From the NCBI RefSeq assembly GCF_000189635.1, contig NW_002476406.1, positions 162,026-226,025 of the forward strand: a stretch of 64,000 nt of DNA, given 5' to 3'. The notes under the pieces were generated by a model. It had not been told where the DNA came from, did no database searches, and saw only the letters and a list, made by a program, of their open reading frames with translations. This DNA is from Tetrahymena thermophila SB210. Its lineage: Eukaryota > Ciliophora > Oligohymenophorea > Hymenostomatida > Tetrahymenidae. Shown here in pieces: positions 1-13,325 of this stretch. Within the stretch, counting starts at the first letter, position 1. Each line of letters begins with the position of its first letter. Both the position numbers and the translations under genes were made by a program.

Positions 1-3000
1 CATGCTTTGAAGGAATAGCTCTCATAGTAGTAGATACAAATTAAAGAGTTTCAGACTAGTTTGAAAAAAAAAGAAGAGACTTTAGTTAATCTTACAAAGT
101 AGAATGAAAGAATATCTTAAAACTAAGAGAAATTATAGAGGCAATTAGATATGTTTGAAGAATTGACTACAGATTAAAAAGGAAAAAAAATATAATACAG
201 TGTCAAAGCTAATTTAAAAAATGAAATCATGTAAAATTTAGTTGAGGAAATTTGCTTTTAGCAGAGCATTGCAAAATTAGAACAAAAAATGTAAGAAATG
301 AATTTTAATATAAATCAAAGGATCTCTCAAATTTAGACAGATTTATGCAATGTAGAAGTTTTTTGTAATAAAAATATGGCTAAAGTTTAAGAAACTGTAG
401 AGGTTGTTAATGATTTCGAAAAAAACAAGAATATTAGCAAAGATTTTTTGCAAAAATACGATTCTTTAATGAACTTGTTGTAAAAAAATGAACTTATATA
501 AGGCGAGGTTAAAAATAGATGTGAACTACTTGAAACCTAGATGGTACGCAAGGTTGATATAAATGATGTAGGAAAGCTTACTGAGTAAATTAAAGATGGA
601 TTTGTCTCAAATAAATTATTTACCACTTAGCTTGAAAACGTTAAACAATAACTTTACAATGAAATAAAAAGAAAAACTGACTAATCTTAATTTGATTAAC
701 ATGTTTACTAAATAGAAGCTAAATTAGAGTACATTAAAAATACTTTAAGAAGCTAACCGAAAAATTAATAACCATCAACTGTTGTCAAGGTAGTTTAAAA
801 CTCAAAGTAAAAGGTTGAAAAAGAAGAGGAATAAGAAAGAGTACCTCAAATTGTTAAGTAAGAAATTTAGATGCAGCAAATTATAAAAGAGGTTCCTGTT
901 ATAAACACAGAAATAGTAAATGGTTTAGAAAAAAAAATAGAATAACTACAAGTTGCTATGAATAAGCATGCAGAGGACTTTAGTACATAAATCATAGACT
1001 ATTAAAGTTAAATTATGAATATAAAATCAAACTTCGATACAAAATTTAAGATTTCTTAAGGTTTAGTGTAATCTGCTTAAACATCTGCAAGCGAAGCTGT
1101 AAAAAGAGGCAGAGAAGTTGAGCAATATGTCCTTGATAATATGTTAACAAAAGATTACATAAGCTAATTCTAAAAAAAAATCAATGATAAAATTGATAAT
1201 TTTGATAAAGGGTATCAAGAAACAATAGAGAAACTGACTTAAATATCAAATAGAGCTACTGATTCATTAGGAGACTTAGCAATTAGATTAAGATTGATTC
1301 CAACCAGAGAAGAACTTATCGAAAGGCTTGAATTTGTCTAAGCTGTATCAACCGATAATATATAAATCAAAATGGATATTTAAAAAATTTTAGATTTGCT
1401 AAAAGAGCATGACGAATTTTTCTTATTAAAGGTAAATTTATTATAAAAATGTTGAATGAATATTATATTTAATAAAAAAATTGACAGATTTTAATCTTAA
1501 TAAAGTAAAAAAAATTTGATTTAAAAAACCAAAAATTAAAATTTTTCAAAAAAATAAAATGATTAAATAATACAAAAGATCACTAAAGCTTCATTAAACT
1601 TCCCAAATAAGATCAGATAAATAGATATTAAAAGAAATTATTTTTACAAAATGTTAAATTTAAATTGATTTTAAAATTTAATTTTTTAGGCAAACAAAAT
1701 TGATTTAAAGAGATTAGAAGATGAAATTGAAGTGATTAAAAAGAAAGAGCCTGATTTTATAGTTATGTAATGCGAAAAAGATGTTACTTAAATTAAAGAT
1801 GAAGTCAAAGAATTCTAAAAAGAAATTATTGATTTTCGTGCAGAGATAATAAAAATGCTTAATTTTAGTATCTTTGAAGAAGGAGAATTAGAAACTTATT
1901 AAGAAAAGCAAAAATAAAAAGTAAGCTATAATAACTTTTCATCTAATAATAGGAATTCTTATTCACCAAATTTATCTAATAATTAAACATAAAAATAAAT
2001 TAATCCTTAACCATTAAGGACACAACTATAGGCATAATAAAACAGAAAAACATCTATAATTAATTAATAATAAAAAAATAGCAAAAATAATTCAAAATAG
2101 TCTAGTGAGCGTGAATCAGCACTTTAGTTAGAAGAGCAAGAAACAGGTTTATTCTATTATGATAATAATAACAAATTTATATATTATTGTAAAAATAGGG
2201 AGATATATATTTCCTTGGGTTGACTAAATCAGAAATGGTATCTTTGACACTTATTCAGTTTATGATGTTTTGTACACAAAGGCTAATCACTCGTAAGTGT
2301 AGGAACTTTTTGACAAGAAAGCAAATAAAATGGTTGTGGGTAAATTAATGGATATTGTTAATAATATGAAGAAGCAGCTTGTTTATCTTGTTGTTGGATA
2401 GAATTAATTAATAAAAACTATAAGTAACACAAGCGAATAAGCTGGATAATCGCAAGGAACAAAGGAAGAAAATCGTCATAAGAGAGAAATAGAATTATAA
2501 AGTTTACTTAGATAAAATACAAAACTCTTAGTATGGATTTCTTCTTAAGATTTAGGGCAGGATTAATAATTTGTTAAGAAGTTAAAGGAAAAAAATGCAA
2601 TTACAGTAGATTTCAATATGATGGAGCAAATGGTAGAAGAAGTATTTTCAAGATACCAACAATTACATAAGTTATATGTAAAATAGCCAAACATAAAATA
2701 TACTCAAGAAGAAATTAAGCTGTTAGATAACTTTGTTAGGGATATAATTCCTAATAGATAATTATAGTTTGACGATATATATAGAGAAGATAATCAATTA
2801 GAAGTAGAATAAATTGAGTTCGATTAAAATGACTTTGTGGCTGAAACGATGTAATCATAGCATATCAAATCAAATAAAATCTTCAAAGAAAAATATGGCA
2901 TGGTGTTAGGGACAAGCTAGTAATAATCATAATTATTGAATGAAAATTAAAATTATGGGATGACTGAACCTAATTAGGTCTTATAAAAATAATTGAGCAA

Positions 3001-3933
3001 ACAAATATCTATCATTCCAACTAATAACAGTGATTTTACAAAATCTTAGCAATTAGAAGGTTCATCATTTACCTTTAAAAATAATAAAAGCAAGCTAAGA
3101 ATCGATGCTTCAGATAAAAAAGATAAAACAAATAAATCAATTCATATTACTTAGCACACAAATTAATAAGAAGACGAAGATAATTTATTTTTACAATCTA
3201 TTCAAAAAGACACGCAACTTCTAAAGGATTCTTTGAATACCTTAATTACTAAAGATGGTTACACTAAAATATTTATTTCACCAGAAGAGGCTGAATAAAT
3301 AAAAAAAGATTCTAAATATCTGAAGTCCTCTTCTACTTTTATTTCTAAAAAAGCATCAACTGTTTCAACAACAAGGTTGATTGATTGATTATATTTATTT
3401 TCAATTGATTTTTATTCAAAGTTGACTATTTTTTTTTAAACTTTAAATTTTATTTCAATAGAGCACTTAAAAAGACAGCTTGTACAAACTAATTTGCCAC
3501 TAATGATAGCTAGGAATCAATACAATATTTAGATTTATTAGCAAGTTAGAATTAAAAGGTTCAAGAATAAAGGTTACTGAATAACAATGTCATTACATAA
3601 AACATTAAAAAAAGAGATGCCTATAAAAAGTAAAAATAAAAATAAAATGTGAGTAAATTAAATTAAACCTAAGTAACTCAAGGTTAATATATGCTAAATA
3701 ACTCAAATTCAGACCTAAATCAAACATATTCTTAAAATCTCACTCAACAATCAATTGATTTAAGTACAAGTATATCTAGACGAAATAAAAATTAAGCATC
3801 TTTCAGCCTAAGTAATAAAAAATAATTTTCCCATAGTGAAAATATTTCACCAAGAGAAGACCTGTTTAGTAAAACAAATTACAAATAAAAACATAAAAAT
3901 AGTGAAACATCTTATGACATAACAGACTTTTGA
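1..3933 (+). CDS. Coiled-coil, Gln/Asn-rich protein, 5'-partial (gene Z)
   Basis: The reading frame enters from outside the window and runs 1178 codons to a TGA at 3931-3933, reading TAA/TAG as Gln. Four exons are visible: 1-1431, 1690-2146, 2199-3375 and 3462-3933. The introns are 258, 52 and 86 nt, all GT..AG, and the exon lengths sum to whole codons. The 52-nt intron is needed to join ...QETG to RYIFPWVDQIRNGIF. Roughly the first 480 residues are charged, heptad-rich and Lys/Glu/Gln-dominated, typical of a long coiled coil. A more globular stretch follows (IFPWVDQIRNGIFDTY and onward), then a Ser/Asn/Gln-rich low-complexity tail. I recognise no catalytic motif and no named family. A cytoskeletal or basal-body role would fit a ciliate coiled-coil protein but is only a guess. 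It converges on gene A, with 173 bp between the two stop codons. Confidence 0.8.
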
Positions 3934-4106
3934 TATTATTAATTATTTACATTACTATTTACAATTATATAAAATAATATTTAATTATTTTATTTATTTA
4001 TATAGAATTAAATTTCTAAATTAAAAAAAATATTAATGAATAATTAACAACACATAAAACATATATTTAACAAAAAAATGTTATATTATACTTATAATAA
4101 TATATA
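3934..4106. other. Short convergent intergenic spacer
   Basis: This is a 173-bp AT-only spacer between the stop codons of gene Z (plus) and gene A (minus). It must hold the 3' ends of both transcripts. No structured terminator is visible. Confidence 0.6.
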
Positions 4107-7100
4107 TCAATTCAAATTAACTAATTATTGTTTGATGAACATCAAATTGTCCAAAACATCAAATTCTATTTTTAATGTTTTATCAATTTTAAATTAATCA
4201 AATATTTATTAGAGTTTGCTAATTTACTCTTATAATTAAGATTTTAGTTGTTATTAAGCTATTAAATTTTCTTAAAAGTTTTTGAATTCTTCTAGCTTTA
4301 AAACTAATTTTTTTTCTTAATTTCCTAGAGCTTCAAGCTTTTCTAATGAGAGCATGAATTGTTCGCTTGAAACGATTTCATTTTAACTTATTTAGTTTAA
4401 AATTTACTTTCTTGATTTTTAGAAGATTTTTATAGCTTTTGTAATCAAATCCTTTAAAGTATTTTCTTTACAAATTAAATCACAGAGTTTTTATATTTGA
4501 GTTTCTTTATCTAGCTTTTAATGAATGTAACCAATAAAATCATATCTCTAATAAATTTTTTAATGGTTATAATTCAATTGATTGTTTTGATTTGAATAAA
4601 TATTTAGATTTTTTAGTTCTTATGTAACTATTTATTTTTCTTCTCTTTTTTTTTGATAAAAATTATTCTCATTTTATGTGTCTTTTTCTAAATAGTTTAC
4701 TTTTATTTAATATCTTTTACTCCTCAAAAAATATAAACTCTATAAATGGTGTTACTTAGTATTTTTTAAGAGTATTTGAAGACTTCTTAAATATTTATTG
4801 TCTAATAAGTAGATTAGTGTATTAAAATATCGACTCCTAAAAATATATAGTCTTTCTTGATAATTTTAAAATTGTGTTTCTATTTAATCATAAAAATAGA
4901 AACGTGATTTGTTTCTTTTTTTATCATAATTTATCATCTATTTTAGGAATTATGAAAAACCTTCCAAGAATTCATATGTAAAAGAAAAGTTATAATTTGA
5001 AAAGGCTAAGAGTGTTGCATAAACTATTATATTATTAATTTTAAACTTATTAAATGAATGAATTTCTATAATTTAAACACAATTAAAAACATTAACAAGA
5101 TAATTCTAGCAAAGCATTTTATTAAAATAGTTAAGCTTTTCAGAATTTTTATTTTTATTTATAATAATTATTTGTTATTGAATATCAAAATATTCTACCT
5201 ATTCCTCTAAAATATCAAGATATTCAAAATCTTCTATGGTAATATGTTTTATAAACTCACTTAAGCTGGTAAGTAATAAAAGATTCTTTATTTTTATTTA
5301 AAAGTGAATTAATTTAGGTAATTAAATTATTTAAAAATCTTACTGTTATTTTCTAGTCTCTACCTTTTATATGATGAATTATTTCTAAAGCATTTTTGCT
5401 ATTATAAATCAATTAATTTTATTGTTTTGAATTAAAAAATTAAAAGATTGCTTTAGCCAAATCACAATTTAATTTCATTTACTATGGAATAAAATGAGTT
5501 AACTACCTTATATGCATCATCGAAAAAATGTACATATACCCTTCTAAGCATTCAACAAATAGATCTTTTTACTCCTTTTCTTACAATTTTTAATTAATTA
5601 TAATTTAATCTTATAAATCTTCATCTTCATCTTCATCTTCATTTTATAAATCTTCTTCAAGAACCTCAATATTATCATTATCGTCATCACCAAAATTTTA
5701 ACTACCAAGATTCTATTAACCCACCAAGTTCTCTTTATCTTTTAAATTCTATTACTACTATATTTCTGAGATATTGTCAGACATTAATTCTTATCCTATA
5801 TTTTACAGCTCTTATTTTTAGTTAAACAAAATATTTAGTATATTAATTTTTTTTAATAAAATTTACCATTTTCACATTCAATTAAATTTCCTTGATTTTA
5901 ACTTATTAATTTTTATTCCTAATTCTCTTCTTAAATGACTTATATAGAAATTTATTGATTATTACTTTATAATCCTAAATTATTCTATTATTATTAATAA
6001 TTATTTAATTATAAGGAAAATTGTGTGTTAATTATTATAATTTTTTTACCTTATTTATATTAACTTCTTGTTGCTATTCAGTCTCTTCTTTCTCTTTTTA
6101 ATTTAAATCCTACATTTTTTTAGAGATTACTATAAATTCTTGAACAAAAAATGTAACAAATTAATTTTATTCTCCATCATGAATTTTTGATTACAAATTT
6201 TTATTGAATTAAATAAATAGGCCATTTTTAATTATGATATATTTTAATCTAGTTAATTCATAACTATCAATTTAGAATAACTTTTTAAAATATATTTCAA
6301 AAGCTTCCTCAGCTTATTCATCATTCAACTAATTTTATTTTTTAATTAGTTCAATCTGCTTGCTAATTATGTAAGAAAATTAGGATTTCATAATAACCTT
6401 TAGTTCATTTTACAAGTACAAAATTTAAATTGACTAATTTAATTGAGTTTAATTTTCTTCATAGTTTTTTGTTTTGTAACTCTCCTTAATTTTATAAATT
6501 AGATATTAAGAATACCCGATAATAAAATCTTTCAGTACTTATGCCTTTTTAAATAAAAATAATTTACTTTGGGTTTTATTTAAATTAAGTAAAATTTTAC
6601 AATTCTTTTTTTTGAAAGGAGTATAGCTTTTTATCTGTAAACAGCTTAAATATTATAATTGGAAATGATTGGGAAAAACGCAAAGAGGTTAATAACCTAT
6701 TGATCTTATTCATAAAACTAAGATTTTGAATCGACAAAGTAGAAATCAGATACATTGTAGTCATCCCAAATATTTATTTAACTTTCAACTTGATTTTCAA
6801 ATCTCGAACTATTAGGGCAAACATACCTGTAAATAAGTAAGTAAATACTAATTTTGAAATATGTTTTAAAATAAAGGAAACAAATATTTTACCCAAATAT
6901 TGAACAAAGAGCATCTATAAATAATTTATTATCTTCCCCAAAGATTTTTTAGCTGCAGACTGAATTATTGTAGTTAATTATTAATGAAGCTAATCTAGTT
7001 ATCTACTCTATTTGCTAGGTTTCAAAATCAATGAAGCAAGTTGTAAGAGATATTATTTTCATTCCATAGTAAAATTTAAATAATAATTTTTAATATTCAA

Positions 7101-10100
7101 AAAATCTCATAAATATTTATTTGCGTGGATATTTGTCATCTATTATTTTCATTAATTCTTGTACTGAACTCAAAAAAACATCAATGAAATTTTTTTATTC
7201 ATATTTTTAGAAACATTTATACTTGATTTCTTTTATTCTTAATTTGGCAATATAACGTTGTTCTTTAATTTATTTAAATTATTACAAACCATAATTAAAA
7301 TTAAATTAGTATTAAGGAATTTTTTGAACTTTTTTATCTGAATTTTGTCTAATTTTCATCAGATTTTGTTACATTAAAACATAATCATAGATTTCTTTAT
7401 AACTCATATTTTCCGAATTTTATTCACAATCTTCAATTATTTCATATGAAGATTTTAATATTTCAAAATTTTTAAACTTTGACTTGGAAAATATTTAAAA
7501 ATTGATTAAATGTTGATAAATTATATTCTTAAAACTTGATTTGCTCTATTTAAAGTAGTTCAAACTAAATAAGAAACGATCAGAATAGGGTTCAATTTTT
7601 CTTTCAATAAGCTTATCATATAAACCTAAAAATGTTAAATGCTTTAAGTTTAAATTTTATGAATGATATGAATTCTATTAAAAAATTTAATAATCAGTAA
7701 TGATTTTATCTAAAAAATTATTGATTTTTCCACTGTTTTTATAGTTTTGAAAGGCAAAATTGGCTATGCTAAGCAATTGTAACTTTTAGTTATTAAAATA
7801 CCTACTTAGCATTAACTAAATTTCATACTAATTAAAATGGCCATAAATTATAAATTGCATTAAAAATTATTAAGATGATATATTTAAGCTATAATTATTG
7901 ATTAACTATTCAAATTCTATGGATAAATTTTCTATTTATTTTTTGCTCATTCTTGCAATAATTATTTGTTAAAATATATCTTAAAATGGTTCTATGAATT
8001 TTTTATGTTAGTTTGAGAAAAATTATGAATTTTCTTGCTTTTCAATAACTCTTTAAAGTTAATAAAATTTTTAATAAACACTTAATTCATTGTTAAGGAG
8101 AGAAGGATAATAATAGTTGATATTTTTTTTTAATTCCTTGTCATCAAAAGCAAAGGAAGTTTCAACCAGAGAATTATAGAGTTTATTGAAATCTTAAGCA
8201 TTATTTTATACAAATAAAACAAGTTCAATATCAATCAATGGGAAACTTTCCAAAGTTATATCGAATTCTATGTAAACAGCTTTCTTTTTTTGTTATTAAA
8301 TCTCATTTTGAGCTGATTTAAATTTTTCTTCTAGAATTAAAAGTAAATTGAGATAAAATATTTTAATTTCTCTGCTAATTTCTCTGATCATAATTTCTTT
8401 TTCCTCAAGTTAAATATCTTTATTTTATTTTATTTATTGAATCCTATTTTTACTTGCTTCGATTGCTAGCTCATACTCTCCAAGTGTATATTATATTTAA
8501 GAAATTGTTTTAAAATCTTCTATTTTTTCTAAAAAATATAAGCTATCCTAAAACATTTTTTTTACTTGCTTGTAAATTTGAATTTAGTTTTCACAAACAA
8601 TTCTATTCATGAGATAAAGTTATTTTTCACTCTCAAACTTTTATTTATTTTGTACTATGAGCTTACTAGCATCGTCAGCTATTAGCTTTGCCTAACATCT
8701 AATTATTTTGTGATAATAAAAAATAATAGTTTGATTCAAAATTAATTACAGATGATAATTGCTCTAATCTCCAATTCTTTTAAAGAAATCTCCTGCATAT
8801 TTATACTGCTTCTTTTCAAATAAAATCTGAGCTTGCTGTAAAAATTAATCAGGATTTATTTTAGGTTCATTATAAACAATATAAGATTTATGACATTCCT
8901 AATTGAAATGAAAAATATTTAAAAATGAATAAAGAGAAAAAATTTTTTATCACCATAATCAGCTTCTGCTATTCTTCAGTTAATAATTTTTCTTCAATCA
9001 AATGGTGCTTTTCGAAAAATATAGAAATTGGGTTCTTAAAGATTTTTTACTGCCCATCCAAATCTTCAAAAATAAAAACTCTTGAGCGAGCTCTACTAAA
9101 AGCTACATACAAATTTTTAATTTCTGGTATAAGTTTAGGAAACTCTTTACCATAGACTTTCTAAATATGAAATTCTAATTATTAGGTTTTCTCAACTATA
9201 TTCATTTAAAATTTTTAAAAACAAAATATTAATTTTAATTAAATTACAATTTTCAGAGATATAATTAAGTACAGCCCAACAGCCTGTCGCTTTAAATGAA
9301 CTACTGAGTAAATTATAGGTAATAACATCTTAAAACTCTAGTCCTTTTGACTCAAAGATAGTATATACTTAAAAAATTGACAGCTGCACATCTTAATCTA
9401 ATATTTTTTATATTTTCTCTTTTTCTGTATCATTTTAAACTAAAAATGCTTATAAGCGATCACAAATTCCAAAATGTTTATCTAGATCACCTTTTTAATC
9501 ATTTTCACTCAATTTAATGTCTTGAAATAAAAATTTTTTGAGATGATTAACATCATGGATAAGCAAAGGTTTAGGTCCCTATTTTTCTGAAATCTCTTGT
9601 TATAAGATATCAATAGAAGTTGGAAATAGAAGCTCTAATAGCCTTATTAAAGTGTTATTTATTGCTGTTATCTACTGATGGCATCTAAAATTTTTTAATA
9701 ACTACTCTTCAACAAGCTACTGTTATAGTACTAAAGTAGAAGGAAAATCTTCTATCATAAATCTTTTCTGAAAGAAAGCTTTAAGCTCTGTGAATCTAAA
9801 AGCTATTTCTTAGCTTATAGTTTATGCAGTATCTCCTCCCATAAATATATTTTATTCAGTTATAATTGTAAGCAGGTAAATTATCAAGCAGTTCAGATCT
9901 TGAACCTCATCAATAAATATATAATGAAAGAATCCATCGTTTGAAAAGTATCTTTTCTAAATAAAAAATATTTTATAAGAGTGTATTAATATTATTTTTT
10001 TAGCTTACTTAAAAGATTTGTTTGAGAATGTAAATAACCTAATCATTTAGATCAAAGTACTTTTTGCTTATCTTCCATTTTTAGTACATCTGACAAATCT

Positions 10101-11730
10101 TATAAATATTGACTTTTTATTGATTATCTAAGTAATTTTTTGTCCTTCCAACTATATTAATATATTATTGGAGAGATATCATACCATCATGTGATAAAAA
10201 GCTCTTTAAATGCCCTAATTATGAATTTATTTTGATTAATTTATTAATTTTAGAATATAATAATTAAAAATTGAAATTAAAATTCTATTAAGTGATAGCT
10301 TTAATTTAAAAAAATATTCATTATTCATACTTAATTAAAATATTAAATTAAACAAATAAAAATAAGCTACTTAAATTTAATAAATAAATTTATGAATAAT
10401 ATTAGGCAAATATTTAATTCATTTTAATTTAAACTTAGAATTGATTTATTTTAAATTTTAATTATTTTTTGTTTCATAAAAAATCTCAAATTTAATAAAA
10501 TAAAAGATGGGTGGATGAATCTGAAATTCTTTTAAAATAATTTTTTTAAAAGACAAGTTTTTTTAATTTTTAAATTTTGAGGTTAATGAAAAAAAATTAT
10601 TTTTTAAAAAACATTTTCAAATTTTTAACAGTTTTTAAAATTTTAACGTAAAATAACTAATAGCAAATAATTAATGAAAAACTATGAAGTTTACCTGTAA
10701 TATAAGAATTAATTTAAGAATAAGCAGTGAAGTAATCAACATTCAGTGTTTCTAACTATTATTTGTGCTCTTGCCAAAACTCATGTATGAACTATTAAAT
10801 TCCTATTTCTTGATAAAACTCATCACCTCCTTTAATTTTTGATCTGATAAAGTTATTATTCTAGTAGCCTAAGTCATTAAGGATTCTTCCATTTGTATCT
10901 CTTTTTAAAAAAGGTATGGCTAGATTTCCGTCTATCATATTTATTAGATTTCTGACAGTTGTAAATAATGGCCATGTTTTAACATGCGAAAGAGAATGTG
11001 CTTCATAATTTTAAACATTTGAATTTGAATTTGTTATTGATCTAAAAGTTGTATGCACATCTTGTTTTAAGTAGTCAGAAATAGTGGTGAAGCATATCCT
11101 TAAATTTTTGATTGGCTGTACATCTTTTTCTTAGAATTTTTTAAAACTCATATCCATAGCTGATATTTTTAGCAAAGTGGATGTAGTTTTCCCAGTTCCT
11201 GATCTTCCTATAACAAGCGTATTCAATTTTGAGAGTAGAATTTTTTTTTCAGTTTCACTTAAATTGATCCCCTTAGGCTAGAGGAATTTTTTGTAAATAT
11301 AGTTAAGACACACCTTTAGATTATGGTCTTGCTAAAACCATATTTGCTCAAATAAAGATTTGTTGCTATAGAAATTGTTATCAAATGAGCTGAATAAATC
11401 CTCTTAATTTTCCAAATCCATTAGCTTAAGAGCATTCTATTCTTCTTCTAGGTGCTTCTCGTATGCCTCAAGTATTTTTTGCTCTTCATTTTGCCTCAGC
11501 TTTTCAGCTTAATATTAAAAAATTTATTCAATATCAAACGAATTAGACATAAAATTACCTATTCTCTAGTTAAATTGTTGAGGTAATCTTTGTGTCTTCT
11601 TCTTCTTTTTAAATTAAAAAAGATTTACAAAGCCTTCATCATCATCCACATCTTCTTCTTCTTGTAAATTAATGTTTGTATCATAATACCTTAAACTATG
11701 TAAAGCTCTCTATCTCCTATTATCATCCAT
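4107..11730 (-). CDS. TRANK1-like SF1 (UvrD-type) helicase, gene A
   Basis: This is a predicted ATP-dependent superfamily 1 nucleic-acid helicase of 2186 aa. It starts at ATG 11730 (MDDNRRQRAL) in an A-rich leader and stops at TGA 4109-4107. Exons: 11730-10695, 10214-10009, 9956-9248, 9195-8954, 8898-8750, 8698-6893, 6826-6601, 6544-6050, 5984-5867, 5810-5364, 5233-4107. They total 6561 nt and all phases agree. Motifs seen: Walker A VIGRSGTGKTTST near residue 175; motif II YIFIDEVQDL near 430; GGDTAQTIS near 453; NFRCH; motif V FESKGLEFQDVI near 616; motif VI LYVAFSRARSR near 677. A TPR-like helix pair (FEKKQYKYAGDFFKRIGD) follows the helicase core, as in animal TRANK1 and fungal relatives. 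The C-terminal 1400 residues are helical with an Asp/Glu-Gln tract near 5620-5700. It is divergent from genes B and C but shares intron positions with them. The substrate is unknown. Confidence 0.88.
10215..10694 (-). other. Enlarged intron 1 of helicase gene A
   Basis: The donor follows ...YITG and the acceptor precedes GHLKSF. The intron sits at the same codon and phase (phase 1) as the 104-nt intron 19590-19693 of gene B and the roughly 100-nt intron 29467-29565 of gene C. Here it is 480 nt, almost pure A/T, with no recognisable coding remnant. It is by far the longest intron of the three helicase genes. Confidence 0.75.
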
Positions 11731-13325
11731 TTCTTAAATATATTTTTTTTTAATAAATTATTATAGAAATATTTATTGATAACAAAAAACTACTCTAATA
11801 TTTAAATCATAAAATAAAGTATTATAATTATGACTATGACATCAGATAATTGTTTATAATCTACTTCTTAATATTTCATATTTATTGTAGTAGTTAGTTA
11901 AAATAGTAAACATGAAGAAATTTTTTCATGAAAATACCATAAAAATTAAAGAAAGCATCATTTTTACTAAGTATTTGTGAAATCACAATTAATTACTTTT
12001 AAAAGAACCAACATTTTTTACACCTAAATTTTGACCAATTTTATTTAATTATAAAAAACATTATTAAAAATAAAAAAATCTAAAGTCTTTTTTCATTATT
12101 ATTGGCTTATTAAAGTATTTTTTAACCTACAGCTTGCTAAAAGGATAATAATAAGTTTTACTGCTAGAGATATTTTATAAGAAAAAATATATATGATAAT
12201 TATGTATATTTAAAAATATCATAGTAATATATAGAAAATAAAAAGGATTAATATAGCAGTACTAATAATATCTATTTTATGTTAAATGTTTTCTTTTATA
12301 AATTTTTCAACATTTAAAACCAAAATAACTATATTTTATCTTATTTATAAAGTAATTGAGATAGAAAAAAGTAATATGATAAAGTTAGAAAGATAATTAT
12401 AATGTTTATTAGCATTTATACAGTGATTTTATTGATATGAATTTGATTTTTTTTGAAATAATAAATATTTAAAATAATCAGGTATAGTACTCTGTCTAAG
12501 AATAAATATACAAGCACACAGAATTCAGCATCATTTATACATCCATTTAAAAAATATTTTTTTTTGCTTTTGAAAATATAGAAGAATTGTAGATTCGAAA
12601 GTAGTCTCATATTTAGGTAAAAATTTTTTTATTATTATATTACTTAAATTGGCTTTAATTTTCTTAATATTATAATTATGATTAAAATTATGGCTTTGAC
12701 TTAATTTAATAAAAAATAATAACTTAATATTCTAATAAAAATAAAACCTTTTATTTGGCTCAAAGCTTTGATTTTAAGTGTGGTAATTAATTTAGTTTTA
12801 ACTAAGATTATTTAAAAACATTTTTAGAATTATAAAATAAAAGAAAATGCTTAAGGGTTTAACTAAATAATTAATTATCAATAAAAATTTATTTTAAAAA
12901 TACCACATTTATGTATAAAATAATTTAGCCAAAGCACATAAAAAATAAGAAAAAAAAAGTCATTAAATGGCAAAGAAACAGGAATATTCCTTTTACTAAT
13001 ATTTAATAAGAATAAAATGATATAACGCTTAATGATTTTAACTTATATTCATAAAATTTTTCAACAAAATTTTTTAATTTAATAAAAAAAATATAACAAA
13101 TATTGCTCAAACAAAAGTAAAGATATCTATCTGGTCTTTTGTAAATTAAAAAGTAAACATAAGATTTATAAAATTAAGGTTGTAATAAATAAATTAGAAA
13201 TTAAATTTTTAGAATAGCTTTAAGTTAAAAAGGTTGAAAAAAAATAAATTTTTAAGTTACAAATATATAATATATAATAACACACATACGAATAAGGTTT
13301 TTTATTTTATATTTAAATAATAAAA
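11731..13325. other. Intergenic region between helicase genes A and B
   Basis: This 1.6-kb AT-rich stretch lies upstream of gene A and downstream of gene B. A short open frame on the minus strand (12416-12610) has no coding character in the ciliate code and no recognisable product. One copy of the motif TCATATTTAGGTAAAA lies at 12607-12622; the same string recurs in repeat R. The last ~130 bp (about 13190-13325) is closely repeated at about 23140-23242, so it marks the start of the duplicated B/C unit. No RNA gene was seen. Confidence 0.6.

Noticed and set aside
5234-5363. Apparent +1 frameshift or premature TGA (5259-5257) in helicase gene A.
   Set aside because: A 130-nt GT..AG intron at 5363-5234, phase 1 on both sides, removes it and makes the whole gene sum to 2187 codons. 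An ordinary intron explains the observation.
6680-6700. AAAGAGGTTAATAACC, considered as a chromosome breakage sequence of Tetrahymena.
   Set aside because: It differs from the conserved breakage 15-mer at several positions and lies inside a helicase gene A exon.
8925-9155. 76-codon plus-strand open frame.
   Set aside because: It is the reverse strand of the helicase gene A exons carrying motif VI (LYVAFSRARSR) and intron 8899-8953.
12416-12610. 64-codon open frame on the minus strand between helicase genes A and B.
   Set aside because: It has no TAA/TAG glutamine use, no similarity to anything recognised and no partner in the duplicated spacers; consistent with chance in AT-rich DNA.
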